From assembly GCA_020466095.1 (NCBI GenBank), contig CM035806.1, forward strand, positions 121,825,168-121,889,167: 64,000 bases of DNA, given 5' to 3'. This DNA comes from Chlorops oryzae (lineage: Eukaryota; Arthropoda; Insecta; Diptera; Chloropidae). The notes below the pieces were generated by a model. It did no database searches, had not been told where the DNA came from, and worked only from the letters and a program-made list of their open reading frames with translations. Position numbers and translations under genes: made by a program. Numbering within the stretch: the first letter of the stretch is position 1; the number at the start of each line of letters is the position of its first letter. Positions 1 to 13,590 of the stretch are shown here, one piece after another.

Positions 1-672
1 ATGTCGTTATTGGAGCGTTTGAAGGTCGAAATCGCGGCAAAACGGCCCCATAGAAGAAGAAAAAAGTGTTGTTCCACCAAGACAACGCACCGTGCCACAA
101 GTCATTGAGAACGATGGCAAAAATTCATGAATTAGGCTTCGAATTGCTTCCCCACCCACCGTATTCTCCAGATCTGGCCCCCAGCGACTTTTTCTTGTTC
201 TCAGACCTCAAAAGGATGCTCGCAGGGAAAAAATTTGGCTGCAATGAAGAGGTGATCGCCGAAACTGAGGCCTATTTTGAGGCAAAACCGAAGGAGTACT
301 ACCAAAATGGTATAAAAAAATTGGAAGGTCGTTATACAGGTGTGTGATTGGATTCCCGGGAATTCATTTCCCCGGGAAATTGAAATAAAAACTCGGGAAT
401 TTAAATATGTTCGAAATTTTTTAATTCGAAAACTTTATCGTATAGCCGCTCTTTTGTTTTTGACAATGTCATTTCTTTAAAAATTGCCATACATTCTTCA
501 AAATATTGGAGGAACGAAATTCCTTCCCCAAAATTTGGGGAAAGGGAATCCAATCACATGCCCGATAATCGTTGTATCGCTCTTGAAGGGAACTATGTTG
601 AATAATAAAAACGAATTTTGACAAAAAAATGTGTTTTTCTTTGTTAGACCGGGGACTTATCAGCCAACCTGT
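1..672 (+). mobile_element. mariner (irritans/Himar1-like), 3' part, interrupted
   Basis: This is the 3' portion of a mariner element whose 5' part lies outside the window. The transposase remnant at 66-347 keeps the second and third catalytic aspartates in HQDNAPCH and SPDLAPSD. It matches the fuller copy at 39271-40564 almost base for base. The right terminal repeat ends at 672 (reverse complement begins ACAGGTTGGCTGATAAGTCC) and is followed by the TA target at 673-674. The 3' end of the ORF is broken by a 228-bp insertion at 337-564, so no transposase can be made from it. Confidence 0.93.
337..564. mobile_element. 228-bp MITE inserted in the mariner copy
   Basis: The insertion is defined by comparison with the uninterrupted mariner at 39-40 kb. 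Its ends are imperfect inverted repeats (CAGGTGTGTGATTGGATTCC against CGGGCATGTGATTGGATTCC). It is flanked by a three-base repeat ATA at 334-336 and 565-567 that occurs once in the empty site. The interior holds more GGGAATT/CCCGGG-type inverted segments and no ORF. The superfamily is not clear: a 3-bp TSD would fit PIF/Harbinger or CACTA-type elements. Confidence 0.8.
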
Positions 673-674
673 TA

Positions 675-800
675 TGCTTGGTACACGTAGATCGAAATTA
701 AGCAATTTCAGAACAAAATTTAAATTGCTTCAATTTCGAATGTCAAATTTGTTCTGAAATTTTTTGAAATTGAGCAATTTCGATCTACGTGTGGCAGGCA
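675..800. mobile_element. Foldback MITE (ACACGTAGATCG termini)
   Basis: A near-palindrome with arms ACACGTAGATCGAAATT and the reverse complement around 775-792. It directly abuts the TA target of the mariner. Its core (TTCGAATGTCAAATTTGTTC) recurs in the foldback at 14448-14571, so the two probably belong to one family. Confidence 0.65.
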
Positions 801-802
801 TA

Positions 803-940
803 AAAATCGAATCTCCTGGTGACGCTGATAATTTTTATATACATTTTGTATTGTCTATCTCGACTAGTTCTGGGTGTTACACACAACCACACAAGCGCAA
901 TATACCCTCGACACAGAGTGTGTCGGGTATAAAAAGCGAG
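803..940 (-). repeat. F1 Helentron-type repeat, 5'-end fragment
   Basis: Only the terminal 140 bp of the F1 family is present. It runs from the segment AATCGAATCTCCTGGTGACG through GTTACACACAACCACACAA to the end hairpin TACCCTCGACACAGAGTGTG. The microsatellite and the body are missing. Full-length relatives lie at 42404-43268 and 63091-63959. Confidence 0.85.
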
Positions 941-1188
941 CTCGAGGCGAGCTCGTTTCAAACGGTTCGAATTCTTATCGCATTTTCTCTTCGAATCGAA
1001 CGCAAAATACGATAAAAGCTCGAGCTCGCGAAAATTGCCTTCCGCGAATTCGAATTCGTTTAATGCGAATCGCGCTCTACTGTTTTCGCTACATTTCTCG
1101 GCCATCCTTCACTGAAAAATTCGTGGCATGAAATGGATGTGCAAAGAAATTCCTGTTATATAAATGTATGAATCACTTCGATAGTCAA

Positions 1189-1268
1189 AAAACCATCGAT
1201 GGTGCCACCGATAGTGTGAAACCATCGATAGTAGCTTCGATAGTATCGATAGTTTCCCAGCTCTACTA
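1189..1268 (+). promoter_or_regulatory. DRE-type promoter cluster upstream of the GCDH gene
   Basis: Four ATCGATGG/ATCGATAG-like sites are clustered here, ending in TATCGATAG (1244-1252) followed four bases later by CCAGCTCTACTA (1257-1268). TATCGATA is the known DRE core bound by DREF in fly housekeeping promoters. The coding start is 185 bp downstream. The same site pair precedes the Rcd5 gene. The transcription start is inferred to lie near 1265. Confidence 0.6.
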
Positions 1269-1452
1269 CGAATTCGATTCGAACTCATTATCGTTTTTGT
1301 GTTTATTGGGATTTAGCGGATTTTTTAACATAAACACTAGCCGTTGAAAACATTGGCAATACTGTAGGGGTGTGTGTATCAGCTCGAACTGATAAACCCG
1401 AGATAAACAACCGCGACGAAAAATAAATTTCATTAGGAAAATCAGTACGAAA

Positions 1453-2825
1453 ATGATAGCAAAGCAGTTTTTTAGAATATTGCGGCAAAATGGCAAATCC
1501 TTAGGTTCGCTAACTGCGACATTTGTTGCGAAGCGCAATAAAACTGATGACGCGGGACCAAAGTTCGACTGGCAAGATCCGTTGAGTTTGGAAAGCCAAC
1601 TGACCGAAGACGAGATATCCATACGCGACTCATTCCGTAGCTACTGCCAGAGTCAGCTTCTGCCTCGGGTGATACAAGCGAATCGGAATGAGGTTTTCGA
1701 TAAAGCGATCATGCAGGAGCTCGGCGGTCTAGGAGCACTCGGCTGTACACTGAAGGGCTATGGCTGTGCAGGAGTCTCTAATGTTGCATATGGATTGCTC
1801 GCACGCGAGATCGAGCGTGTGGACTCCGCTTACAGATCTGCATTGAGCGTACAGAGCTCTCTGGCCATGGGTGCAATTTACGATTATGGTTCAACAGAGC
1901 AAAAAGAAAAATATCTACTGAAAATGTCTCAGGGTCAATTGATCGGTGGGTTTAGTAAAAAAAAAAACTTAAATTTCAAATAGCAACTATGAATATATAC
2001 ATACATCCTCCCTTTATCTTGTTTAATTAAGGTGCATTCGGTCTAACCGAGCCAAATCATGGCAGCGATCCAGCTGGAATGGAGACTAGAGCCAAATTTG
2101 ATAGCAAAACTAAGACATATATACTGAACGGCTCGAAGACCTGGATAACCAATTCACCCATAGCTGATATACTCATCGTTTGGGCAAAATGCGAAGATGG
2201 AAAGTTGCGCGGTTTTATTGTAGATCGTAAGTTGTCTGGCCAAGGTTTATCAACACCCAAAATTGAGGGGAAATTCTCTTTACGCGCTTCAACGACGGGA
2301 ATGATCTTAATGGATGATGTGCACGTACCCGAGGAGAATCTACTGCCGAATGTCATTGGATTTCGTGGTCCATTCGGCTGTTTGAACAATGCACGCTATG
2401 GCATTTCATGGGGTGCATTGGGAGCTGCTGAAGCCTGCCTAGAGATCGCCAGACAGTACACATTGGACCGCAAGCAATTCCATAGACCATTGGCTGCGAA
2501 TCAATTGATTCAAAAAAAAATGGCCGATGCAACAACCGAGATCGCATTGGGCTTAGCGGCATGTCTGCAAGTTGGCCGACTCAAAGATAAAAAACAACAC
2601 ACACCGGAGGCGATTTCGCTTATCAAACGCAATAACGCTGGAAAGTCACTCGAAATCGCACGTCAAATGCGCGATATGCTCGGCGGCAACGGCATTTCGG
2701 ACGAGTACCACATTATACGTCATGTCATGAATCTGGAGTCTGTGAACACATACGAAGGCACACACGATATTCATGCGCTTATCTTGGGTCGTGCGATAAC
2801 GGGGATTGCAGCTTTTGCCAATTGA
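1453..2825 (+). CDS. Gcdh: Glutaryl-CoA dehydrogenase, mitochondrial (two exons)
   Basis: The product should oxidise and decarboxylate glutaryl-CoA to crotonyl-CoA in lysine, hydroxylysine and tryptophan breakdown in the mitochondrial matrix, passing electrons to ETF through FAD. Exons are 1453-1945 and 2032-2825, giving 428 residues, close to the usual 430-440. The splice is G|gtgggt...aattaag|GT and restores [17 protein letters not shown], the acyl-CoA dehydrogenase signature. The N terminus (about residues 1-32) is basic and rich in hydroxylated residues, as expected for a matrix-targeting peptide. Also visible are [43 protein letters not shown] and [16 protein letters not shown], where Glu near residue 406 is the expected catalytic base. 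The reading frame is unbroken. It converges on the CCDC102-like gene. DRE-type sites upstream suggest a broadly expressed promoter. Confidence 0.96.
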
Positions 2826-3335
2826 AGTGTGATCCTTCAAAATTTTAAATGTTTTTTTTTATTGCATTCAAATGAATTGCTTATTTTAAGCAATTCCAAA
2901 ACGAAGTAAAAATTTTACTGAACTAAAGATTAGTTTTAAAGAGATTATACACTAGACCCCGTCTAATTTAACGCTTAATTTTCTTCCTTTGGTTGAATAA
3001 CTTTAGCAGAACTGTGCATTAAGCTTCAATTGTTTACATTTATTTTCTTTTTTTTCCAAAAGAACGGGGACTACTGCGTGTATAAGCAAATATATCTCTG
3101 ATAAGATATAATTTTTTATGTCTTGCAAATTTTATGGTTAGAGTTCTTAACATGAGCGTCATATTCTACGCTATAATGTGTTCAAAAAGATATACCCATT
3201 AAACTCCTAGTTTTATATTTAAATTTTGTTTAAGAGGTAATATCTTTTAGCAAATCCCTCGATCCGTGTACCATTGTAAAAAAGTTGGTTTTATAAATAC
3301 ATATATAATTGTTAAAACTTAATCGCTTCACTTAC
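2826..3335. other. Intergenic region between convergent genes
   Basis: AT-rich sequence with frequent stops in all frames. It should contain the 3' UTRs of the two convergent genes. I searched it on the minus strand for the missing terminal exon of the CCDC102-like gene and found none. Confidence 0.6.
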
Positions 3336-6120
<2,785 letters not shown>

Positions 6121-6285
6121 GGGAACGTGTCCAAACTACGTGAACCATTTTTTACTACTTTTTACCCCCCTTCCCCCCCTCGGTGACAATCCGTAGAATA
6201 ATTTAAGTGACCAATTTGTCCAAGTGTAGTACTTTCAGGACCCCCCTCACCCCCTAAAAGGGTCACGTAGTTTGGACACGTTCCC
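6121..6285. mobile_element. 165-bp PIF/Harbinger-like MITE
   Basis: The terminal inverted repeats GGGAACGTGTCCAAACTACG and their complement are followed inward by C-rich and G-rich tracts. TTA at 6118-6120 and 6286-6288 is the 3-bp TSD expected for PIF/Harbinger elements. It has no ORF. Confidence 0.85.
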
Positions 6286-6430
6286 TTAAATGTAGTGCAT
6301 AAGTTTCGATATAAAATTACCCATACTTTTCCCCATGTCACTTTATTTGAGTGAAAAAACCCACAAAATGGGGAAAAACCCACAATCTGGCATCACTGCT
6401 TTGGTTAAAAATTCGTTGCACTTTGCATTG

Positions 6431-6747
6431 AGGCCTTCTACACTAGGCAACTTTAGTTGCGCAACTCGCGAGTTTGTTGGAGAGACGAGGTACGGGCAAG
6501 GTAAGGGAAAAATGTTGTCGCGAGTTGCTCGTACAGTCAATTTTGTGCGATACGCTTTGTGCATCTCTTTCTTACTTTCAAACGTGAAAATGTCATCTCT
6601 TTCTTACTTTCAAATGTGAAAGTGGTTTCGGGGTTGTTTTTGATGATCGAGCAACTCGAGTTGCTGGCCCAATGTAGACACGAAAGCAACTCCAAAAGAG
6701 AATTCGATATGAGTTGCACAACTAAAATTGCCTAGTGTAGAAGGCCT
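6431..6747. mobile_element. 317-bp MITE, AGGCCTTCTACACTAGG termini
   Basis: Inverted termini AGGCCTTCTACACTAGGCAA, nearly perfect over about 36 bp, are flanked by CATTG at 6426-6430 and 6748-6752. It lies just upstream of the Rcd5 promoter. The GAGGCC end is shared with the MITEs at 13325 and 20732. Confidence 0.85.
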
Positions 6748-6822
6748 CATTGGGAGTCATTAGGAGCCAAAACAATCGATAGCTGTAAGCATTGAGACCG
6801 ATAAAAATCCTAGCATCTCCGT

Positions 6823-6850
6823 TATCGATAGTTTTCCAGCTCGAATAAAA
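6823..6850 (+). promoter_or_regulatory. DRE + CCAGCTC promoter of the Rcd5 gene
   Basis: TATCGATAG at 6823-6831 is followed by TTTTCCAGCTCGA. The ATG is about 100 bp downstream, and further ATCGATAG/CCGATA sites occur at 6774 and 6798. The spacing and order repeat those at 1244-1268. Confidence 0.6.
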
Positions 6851-6941
6851 ACATAGGCGGAGTGCTTGAAATTTCTGCGATTACTTTTTGTATTGTAGTT
6901 TTTGAACAATATAGGCTTTCTCGGTCAAAGTGAGTTTCCAC

Positions 6942-8678
6942 ATGGCGACGCCAATTAGCAACTTACCAATTGAGTTGCAAAAAGATCAGAAAAGGCGCAG
7001 GTGAGTCTATGAACTTAAGAATAATATAACAAACCATTAACACATAAAATTTGATAGTTCTTCACGATCGATAAAACGCAAACGCTTTGATGACGAAATC
7101 GTCGAATACAGTATTGGGTTTCCTCAGCGCAGCGAACAAAACAGCAGGGTCGGGCGTCCAAGGGGCTCGATCCAACCACCACCATATGCAACGCCAGCAC
7201 CACCACCACCGCCGCCAGCACAACCCCAACCGGTGAGCTTATCGTCGCCACCGTCAACTGGAGTGGGAAAAGTAGCAGCAGCAACAACAGCCGAAACTCC
7301 AACATCGACAGTCATAACAACAGTGAGCTCAACTATCAGCTCCAAACAAGTGAAGTCCCCACCGACGAGCAATCAAAGCTCCACAGCACAGAGTCCGCTC
7401 CTCACAACACATTCACGTGCACCAACACATTCATCCGTTGAGCGCCGTCGCACCACGGCGCGTACTTCGAACAGCAGGAGGGCACGAAAGAGTGGCCGAC
7501 CGCCAGCGCAAGTTGCAACAAAAGACCTTGGACGTTGGAAGCCCATCGATGATTTAGCATTAATATTCGGAGTGCAACAAACTAATGATTTGCGTATGGT
7601 CCATCGAGGAGTTAAGTTCTCCTGCAAATTCACAATGCAAGAGTTGCAAGCACGTTGGATTTCGCTATTGTATGAGCCTGCGATTTCTCGTACTGCATTG
7701 ACAGCCATGAGAAATCTGCATCCGGAACTGGTGGAATCTATTTACCGCAAGGCATTGTTCAGCACAGAAGAGGAGGAACTTCTAGCCACTATCAAAAGCG
7801 TATGTATATCCATAGATTTCTCTGGGATGGACTAGAAATAGGTTTGCAATAAATCTGTATTCGTTGTATTGTAGATGGAGAACCCAAAACTGGAACGTTT
7901 CCAACAACTTCTGGACTCGAATGCTTTCGTGTTTTTGGGAACGCGTACAGCAAAGATTTTGCAAAAGCATTGGCAGCTAATGAAGCAATTTCAACTGCTT
8001 CCCGATCAAAATGTCAAATCAATCAAAGCAGACGATCGTCCAATGAGCTTTTCTGATGCCGAGGATCTTATTGTCGATTCCGAATTGAATGACCAGCGTG
8101 ATGAGGCTTTAGAAATAGAGCTGGAACTTTCCGATAGAAAACAAAAACGAGAGATTCGACTTCTTGAGAACGAGCTAAGCCGCTGGAATGTTCTTGTCGA
8201 CTCAATAACAGGAGCGGGAATCGCACCAGAGTTCGATGGCCAAACCTTGGCAGTTCTGCGGGGTCGTCTTGTGCGTTATCTGATGCGTTCGAAGGAGATA
8301 ACTTTTGGACGCGATGCAAAGGACTGTGTTGTAGACGTAGATCTCTCATTGGAAGGACCAGCATGCAAAATATCTCGAAGGCAAGGTACGATTAAATTGC
8401 GAAGTAATGGAGACTTTTTCATTGCAAATGAAGGCAAGCGCGCAATTTTCATCGACGGCGTTCCACTCTTGACTGGCAATAAAGCTCGCTTGGCGAATAA
8501 CTGTGTAGTGGAGGTAAAGATTTAAAAAGAAAAAATATATCCGCATACTTATCCGTTCGTTACAACATATTATACTTTTGTCTAGATATGCGGGCTGCGA
8601 TTTGTTTTCCTCGTCAACTATGAACTTATCAATGCCATTCGTCACGAGAGCGCCAAGACAACAACTCCATTAAATTGA
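6942..8678 (+). CDS. Rcd5: Microspherule protein 1 homologue (MCRS1/Rcd5), four exons
   Basis: Exons 6942-7000, 7058-7799, 7875-8513 and 8586-8678 join in frame (AG|T, AGC|ATG, GAG|ATA) to 510 residues; human MCRS1 is somewhat shorter. The order is: a basic N-terminal SSSRSIKRKRFDDE motif, a proline- and serine/threonine-rich linker (about 60-165), the MCRS_N domain from RWKPIDDLALIFGV (about 178) with FSCKFTMQELQARW and ARTAKILQKHWQLMKQ-type segments, a coiled stretch around DRKQKREIRLLENEL, and an FHA fold from ITFGRDAKDCVVDVDLSLEG (about 409) to LRFVFLVNYELINAI. FHA domains bind phosphothreonine. The family acts in NSL/INO80 chromatin complexes, and fly Rcd5 was found as a centriole-duplication factor. 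The short last exon completes the FHA beta strand, which supports the splice. No break is seen. A DRE promoter lies upstream. Confidence 0.95.
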
Positions 8679-10400
8679 CTAGTTCCATGAATGGAAACTA
8701 CTCGGATCGGTCATTAATATTCTGTAGTCTTATTGACTTCTAAAGAGAAATATATTTTGAATATTTAGTAATATGTATGTATATGTATTTGATTATAAAC
8801 CATCAATATATCTGAATATATTTTGGGATTTCTTGCATCTCAATTCGAAACTAATTTTTTAAGATATCCTAAATATTAGCCTTAATTTTAAGACCTAAAT
8901 TATAATTTTGAAGTCAGTTATTCAGCATCTAGATAAATTACATATCTATAAAATGTTAATTTCGTGTAATATAAGTTGGTTTTTAGACACACACACTTTC
9001 GACCATTTTTTCCGACATTCATTTCGCCTTCCTGAAATACTTTTTCATTGGGCTTGTGCAATATATTAAAGTAGGGTTTCGCTATAAGTCGTTTCTCGTT
9101 CCTCAGAAATGGACGTATAATGAATCCACTTATAACGAATCAGTTGTTTTCATATAAAGGAGACTTCTGACTTAACGGACTTCCGGATTTAATGAGCATT
9201 CCAATTCATTTTCATTAAGTACGTTATATAACAAGCAAAATGGGACAAAACTTGGTTGAGTTTACTCAATTTAACGAGACACATAAGAAATCAGTATTGG
9301 TAAACAGAAAAGGCATAAACAGAAACAAAGAGGAGCCACTTTCAAAATGTAACGAAAATGTGAGAACTGGCAATTCTCGTCTAAGGCACCTGGAATTCTC
9401 TCATATAAACTTTTCAAATAATCAAAATCAATGAGTATGCATATGGAGCGAACTCTTCGCTCGTCAAATTCTCTAATATCAATGCTGCATCGATGTTCCT
9501 GCATGCATGTTATTCGATAGAAATATTACATAGTTATGAAAGTAACTGATAAAACATACCGACAGAAGCCGCAGTCACTTATAGGTCGCGTCGCTTCGGA
9601 CACAACAAAATTATTTGGAAGGACAGGAATGAAGGGAGTGATGGAAAAGAACATTTTGAAAGTACTTAGTAAGAAAGTTCACATTTTTTCTACTTGCTTT
9701 TCAGTTGGCAAGTAGCAAAATTTAAAAATTGAGACTGATTTTTTCAATTAAAATGACACAACTAAAAGAACGACGTTGATATTTTCAGTTAATCTGGCGC
9801 AATTCAAATTTTTTTAAAGAGGGACGGTTTTTGCGTAAAGCGTTACATACAAACACAAAATACAAAACCAATTTTTTTTTAAATGCCTTCTAGTAATATA
9901 AAGAAACATATTTCTGGTTCCGATCGATGTTTAATTTTATTTTAATTCTGCTTTAAAACAATTTATTTTCCTTAAAGCTTAAAGCGTTCAAGATAATTTC
10001 ATATAAAATGGCACATATAAAAATAATACAGTCGATTGTATTCTCTTTTTTTTTCAACTAAAAAGGCATAATCCAAAATGATGCAACAAAAAAACTATCA
10101 TTTATTACAGCGAAAGTAGCACATTTCAAAATGACCCACTTTATGTGTAATAAAAGTTATCAGTTTTGCTTGGGAGCTTGGACACAACTAAAAATATCAC
10201 GTTTTAACTGAAACTGCAAAGTCTAGGCAACTAATGTAAAAACTGGCACAAAAACATTTATTCAGTGAAGGAAGATAGGTATAGGTAAGATTTTTTTTTT
10301 TAGTTAGAAATGTGTATTCCGAACTAATTTATGGAAGAAAGTAGATTTTGTAAAATTTTGACTTGTGCCAGTTTAGTATTTAATGTACGATATGTTAAAA
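8679..10400. other. Downstream of Rcd5: 3' UTR and non-coding AT-rich DNA
   Basis: The first few hundred bases should hold the Rcd5 3' UTR. A pogo-like terminus (AGTAGGGTTTCGCTATAAGT) occurs at 9074 without a clear partner. No convincing ORF, tRNA or complete element was found. Confidence 0.5.
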
Positions 10401-10409
10401 ACTGTATAA

Positions 10410-10485
10410 ACCATGGCGGCCCCGTTGCTTGGTTTGCTGAGATGTCAAATTTCAATGCGAGAAGCGCTGGGTTCAACTCCCAATT
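10410..10485 (+). repeat. tRNA-like (SINE-type) segment
   Basis: A box-B-like GGGTTCAACTCCC at 10469-10481 lies about 50 bp after a weak box-A-like stretch and is followed by a T17 run, as in pol III-derived SINE heads. No cloverleaf with a paired acceptor stem forms, so it is not a working tRNA gene. Confidence 0.4.
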
Positions 10486-10928
10486 TGTTTTTTTTTTTTT
10501 TTTTAATTCCCATTTCCATGGTATTACAACGAACCAATAAGCGTCCTAAGTGCGTCACCTTTATTGGTGGCAGCCAAACTGTTGCGAAGGAAATATTTTA
10601 AATTTTCAGTTTTTTTTTTACTTTCTACAACAAGAAAACAAAAATCCTCGGAAAGTACATGAAGTGAAATTTTTACAAAATTAGTGAAAATTTAAAGTAT
10701 TAATGAAAATTTTCTGTTGATTGTGCGTAGATTTATCGGAGGCAGATGGCACACGGAAAATAGTCATTACTGCGATTTCCCAGTTGTCGGAATATATAAA
10801 AAAAAAATAAAGCAAAAATCGGACAGGCAAATCTGCCACATTACGATGATATATTATTAAATTTGCAAGCAGCTGGAAAAGCGTATTTAATTTTAGTTCA
10901 TGGAAAAACAAAAATATTTCAAAAAAAA

Positions 10929-11179
10929 ACTGCGCGCCATACACTAGAGGAAGCATGGTGTTTCTGTAATGAGGTAATTTGATGTACTACAAACACTGTT
11001 AATCAAATTATATTAAAAATATTTTTTTCAGATCGAAAAGCAACACCAAAATCTTATTTTATGTCATAACATCAATTGTCCCACTCGAATGGTTCCACAT
11101 GAAATGCGTGGAATTGGAAGAGAAACCAGAAGAAGAATGGTGGTGCCCAATTTGTGTAGCGAATCACCTCCATGGCTAG
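10929..11179 (+). pseudogene. PHD-finger (ING-like) gene fragment with one frameshift
   Basis: Two exon pieces are visible: one up to 10973 (TLEEAWCFCNE, then gtaatttg) and one from 11032 after a T-rich acceptor (IEKQHQNLILCHNINCP... to a stop at 11177). All eight zinc ligands of a C4HC3 PHD finger are present: C-F-C, C-HNIN-C, H-MK-C and C-PI-C. CPLEWFH resembles the histone-reading PHD of ING proteins. One extra base in TGTCCCACTCG near 11080-11083 shifts the frame between CHNINCP and LEWFHMKC. Because the intron is retained this is not a processed copy. No ING N-terminal domain is seen upstream. Either a broken gene or repeat-borne ORF, or an assembly indel. Confidence 0.6.
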
Positions 11180-11253
11180 AATTTTTTCTCCCTAATTTTT
11201 TTTTTTCTTCCAATTTTTTCTCCCTATTTTTTTCTTCCAATTTTTTTCCCTCA

Positions 11254-11700
11254 AAGTTTCGAAAAGGCTCTGCCGCTAATAAGAAATTCACCAACAGGCA
11301 GGTATAGGAAATTCAACAAATTGGGGAAATTCACCAAAAAGCTACCAACAAAAACCTTAAGCAGGAATAGGAAATTCAACTCTTTCGAGAAATTCACCAA
11401 AAAGCTACCAACAAAAACCTTAAGCAGGAATAGGAAATTCAACTCTTTCGAGAAATTCACCAAAAAGCTACCAACAAAAACCTTAAGCAGGAATAGGAAA
11501 TTCAACTCGTTCGAGAAATTCACCAAAAAGCTACCAACAAAAACCTTAAGCAGGAATAGGAAATTCAACTCTTTCGAGAAATTCACCAGAAAGCTACCAA
11601 CAACAATACGGAAGACACAAAGTGACAATATGATGCCATTAAGAAATTATCAAAGGAAAACAACGGGTCCCCCTTTTTATATTGGTTTGAAAAGTTCAAA
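11254..11700 (+). repeat. 63-bp in-frame tandem repeat (family copy 1)
   Basis: A 63-bp unit is repeated about four times between 11330 and 11600. Because 63 is a multiple of three, the plus strand encodes a repeated 21-residue block containing KFTKKLPTKTLSRNRKFNSF. The flanks (TCGAAAAGGCTCTGCCGCTA and CAACAATACGG) recur at 14355 and 37045, where fewer units occur. From about 11620 the sequence is a noisy version of the other copies. Confidence 0.75.
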
Positions 11701-12268
11701 TTGAAACTTTTTAAATATATGCCATTAGGCCAAAATTTGGGAAGGCAGCTTAGTTCTAAAATTGAGGGATTGGAAGAAAAATTAAAGAAACCTCCTCCTT
11801 TTAATTGGAAAGGGTTCGCTTTTTATGCTTTCCAATTTGGAGGTAGTCTAACCTTCGTTTTTTAAAAAAATTGAAATCCTACTCCGGGCCACTCCCTTTA
11901 CCTTTTTTTTGAAATCTACTCCGGAAAATTTTTTTTCACTTCACCAAACTCAAAATAATTTTGTCTATGTCACGATTTCGACGTAATTAGAACGAGTTGT
12001 TTTTGTGTTCCCTCGCTCGCAAACAAATTTTTTTCCATACAGATATCTCTGTATCTAAATCTTGACTAATGGAGATAAAAAAATGTAAGTAATATGTAAA
12101 TGTAAGTTATAAATGTTTGCTTCAAATAAATTTTTGATCTTTTTTTTTTGTGCGAAAATGATAAATTCCAATTTACTACCCAAAATTTAATTTCTACTCC
12201 GATTTTTGCGGTCTTCTACTACGAAATGGGATTTCCGTAGTCCGAACACTGTACATGAGTATGCTACC
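11700..12268. other. No recognisable gene
   Basis: AT-rich DNA with repeated phrases CTACTCCGG/TACTCCG and homopolymer runs. It looks like decayed repeat. No feature can be supported. Confidence 0.5.
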
Positions 12269-13120
12269 CAGCAGCGTAAAATGGAGAAATTAACCTTAAA
12301 GCGAGTGCTCTTGAAATACTCCCTACCCGAGCACTCCAAATAAAACAGATTGACATATGAAAGGCGAGTACACTAAAGTTTACTCCCTTTGAGACCGATG
12401 GTGGTTGAGTTCGTTCATTAATGTACGCTTGCTGCTTAAGACTCTCGCTCAGCAACCGAGTGGGTCTCGGTTCGATCCCTGCCTCGGGTAAAAATAATTT
12501 TTTTTTTATTTCAAGGTTTTTTTATATTCATATTTTCATTTATTTTTTTATATATAATTTTGAAACAAAAAAAATTTTTTTCCTAAATTTGTAAGTATTT
12601 TTTTAAATATTTTAATTTTCTTAATATTTATTTTTCAATTAAAAATGTTTTGTTATGATAAATCCTAAACGCGCGTTTCACAAAGACTTAAGCAACCAAA
12701 AACTCAATTTTTGACGAACACATTAAAAATTTGCATGTTTAGCGTAATGGTTAAGACGCTGACTTACCAACCCAGAGATCAGCGGTTCGAGGTTCAGTCG
12801 AGGCAAGAAAATTAAAAAAGAAATAAGAAAAATAAAAGTTTTTAAATAAAGAAAAAAGAAATAAGAAAAATAAAAGTTTTTAAATAAAGAAAAAAGCAAA
12901 CAAAAAAGAAAAAAAACTAAATAAATTTAAAATATACTTTTTTTTCATAAAAAGCAGAAATACTCACTTTTGTACCTAAATAGTGAGTAGTTGTTTCCAA
13001 TGACAGCTCTATGTTAAAATAAGACAGTTCAAAGCATTGGTTGGCAAATTAAAAGGGAGTAGTAGTACTCCCTTTGGGAGTACTCTAAGATTACTCTAGG
13101 AGTACTCCCTTTCGCTGCTG
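12269..13120. mobile_element. 852-bp non-autonomous element with CAGCAGCG ends and tRNA-like modules
   Basis: The ends are CAGCAGCGTAAAATGGAG and the complement of CTCCCTTTCGCTGCTG. Subterminal AGTACTCCC/GGGAGTA repeats are dense at both sides. Inside are two tRNA-like pieces: 12405-12490 with box B GGTTCGATCCC, and 12726-12806 with a box A-like TAGCGTAATGGTTAAGACGC. No clear TSD and no protein ORF. Confidence 0.6.
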
Positions 13121-13324
13121 TATACAGACTGTTGTCGAGGTCGGATCTATGACGCTTGTCGCTTTGTTATTCTCTCGATTTTCTAATTTTATGGCTTTGT
13201 TGTACCACTACCAATGCGCATAATGAAAACGGCCTTGTAGTGGTGGTCACCTCTGCTTCACATGCATGACAACGAAAATCCTTCTACACACATGCACACA
13301 TATGAAAAGTTGTTATTCCGGTTT

Positions 13325-13487
13325 GAGGCCATTTACACGTTAAGACATTTCGATAATGAAACACACTTTTTGTGGGCTAGGGACGCGCGGGGATGTGGTA
13401 TGGTAGCGTTTTTCTCTCTTCCCCCTGCCTCCCTTGCCTACGAAAATTTGTTTCATTATCGAAATGTCTTAACGTGTAAATGGCCTC
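13325..13487. mobile_element. 163-bp MITE, GAGGCCATTTACACG family, copy 1
   Basis: The most complete of four copies. It has near-perfect inverted arms of about 40 bp (GAGGCCATTTACACGTTAAG...), a loop with GGGGATGTGGTATGG, and TTT(G) duplicated on either side. Other copies are at 17858, 19881 and 20022. Confidence 0.88.
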
Positions 13488-13590
13488 TTTGTGTCCAAAG
13501 CAGTGTATGCCAAACTATGCCACTGGTGGCAAATTCAATTTCACAACAGCACACACACAGTATCCGTGTAGCTGCTGATTTTCGTTTAGT

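Noticed and set aside
785..1131. Overlapping ORFs of 83-106 codons upstream of GCDH
   Set aside because: They run through an F1 repeat end and promoter DNA; no domain, and frames are repeated at other F1 copies.
11330..11600. CRISPR-like array (regular 63-bp repeats)
   Set aside because: There are no variable spacers; it is a simple tandem array in a eukaryotic repeat family.
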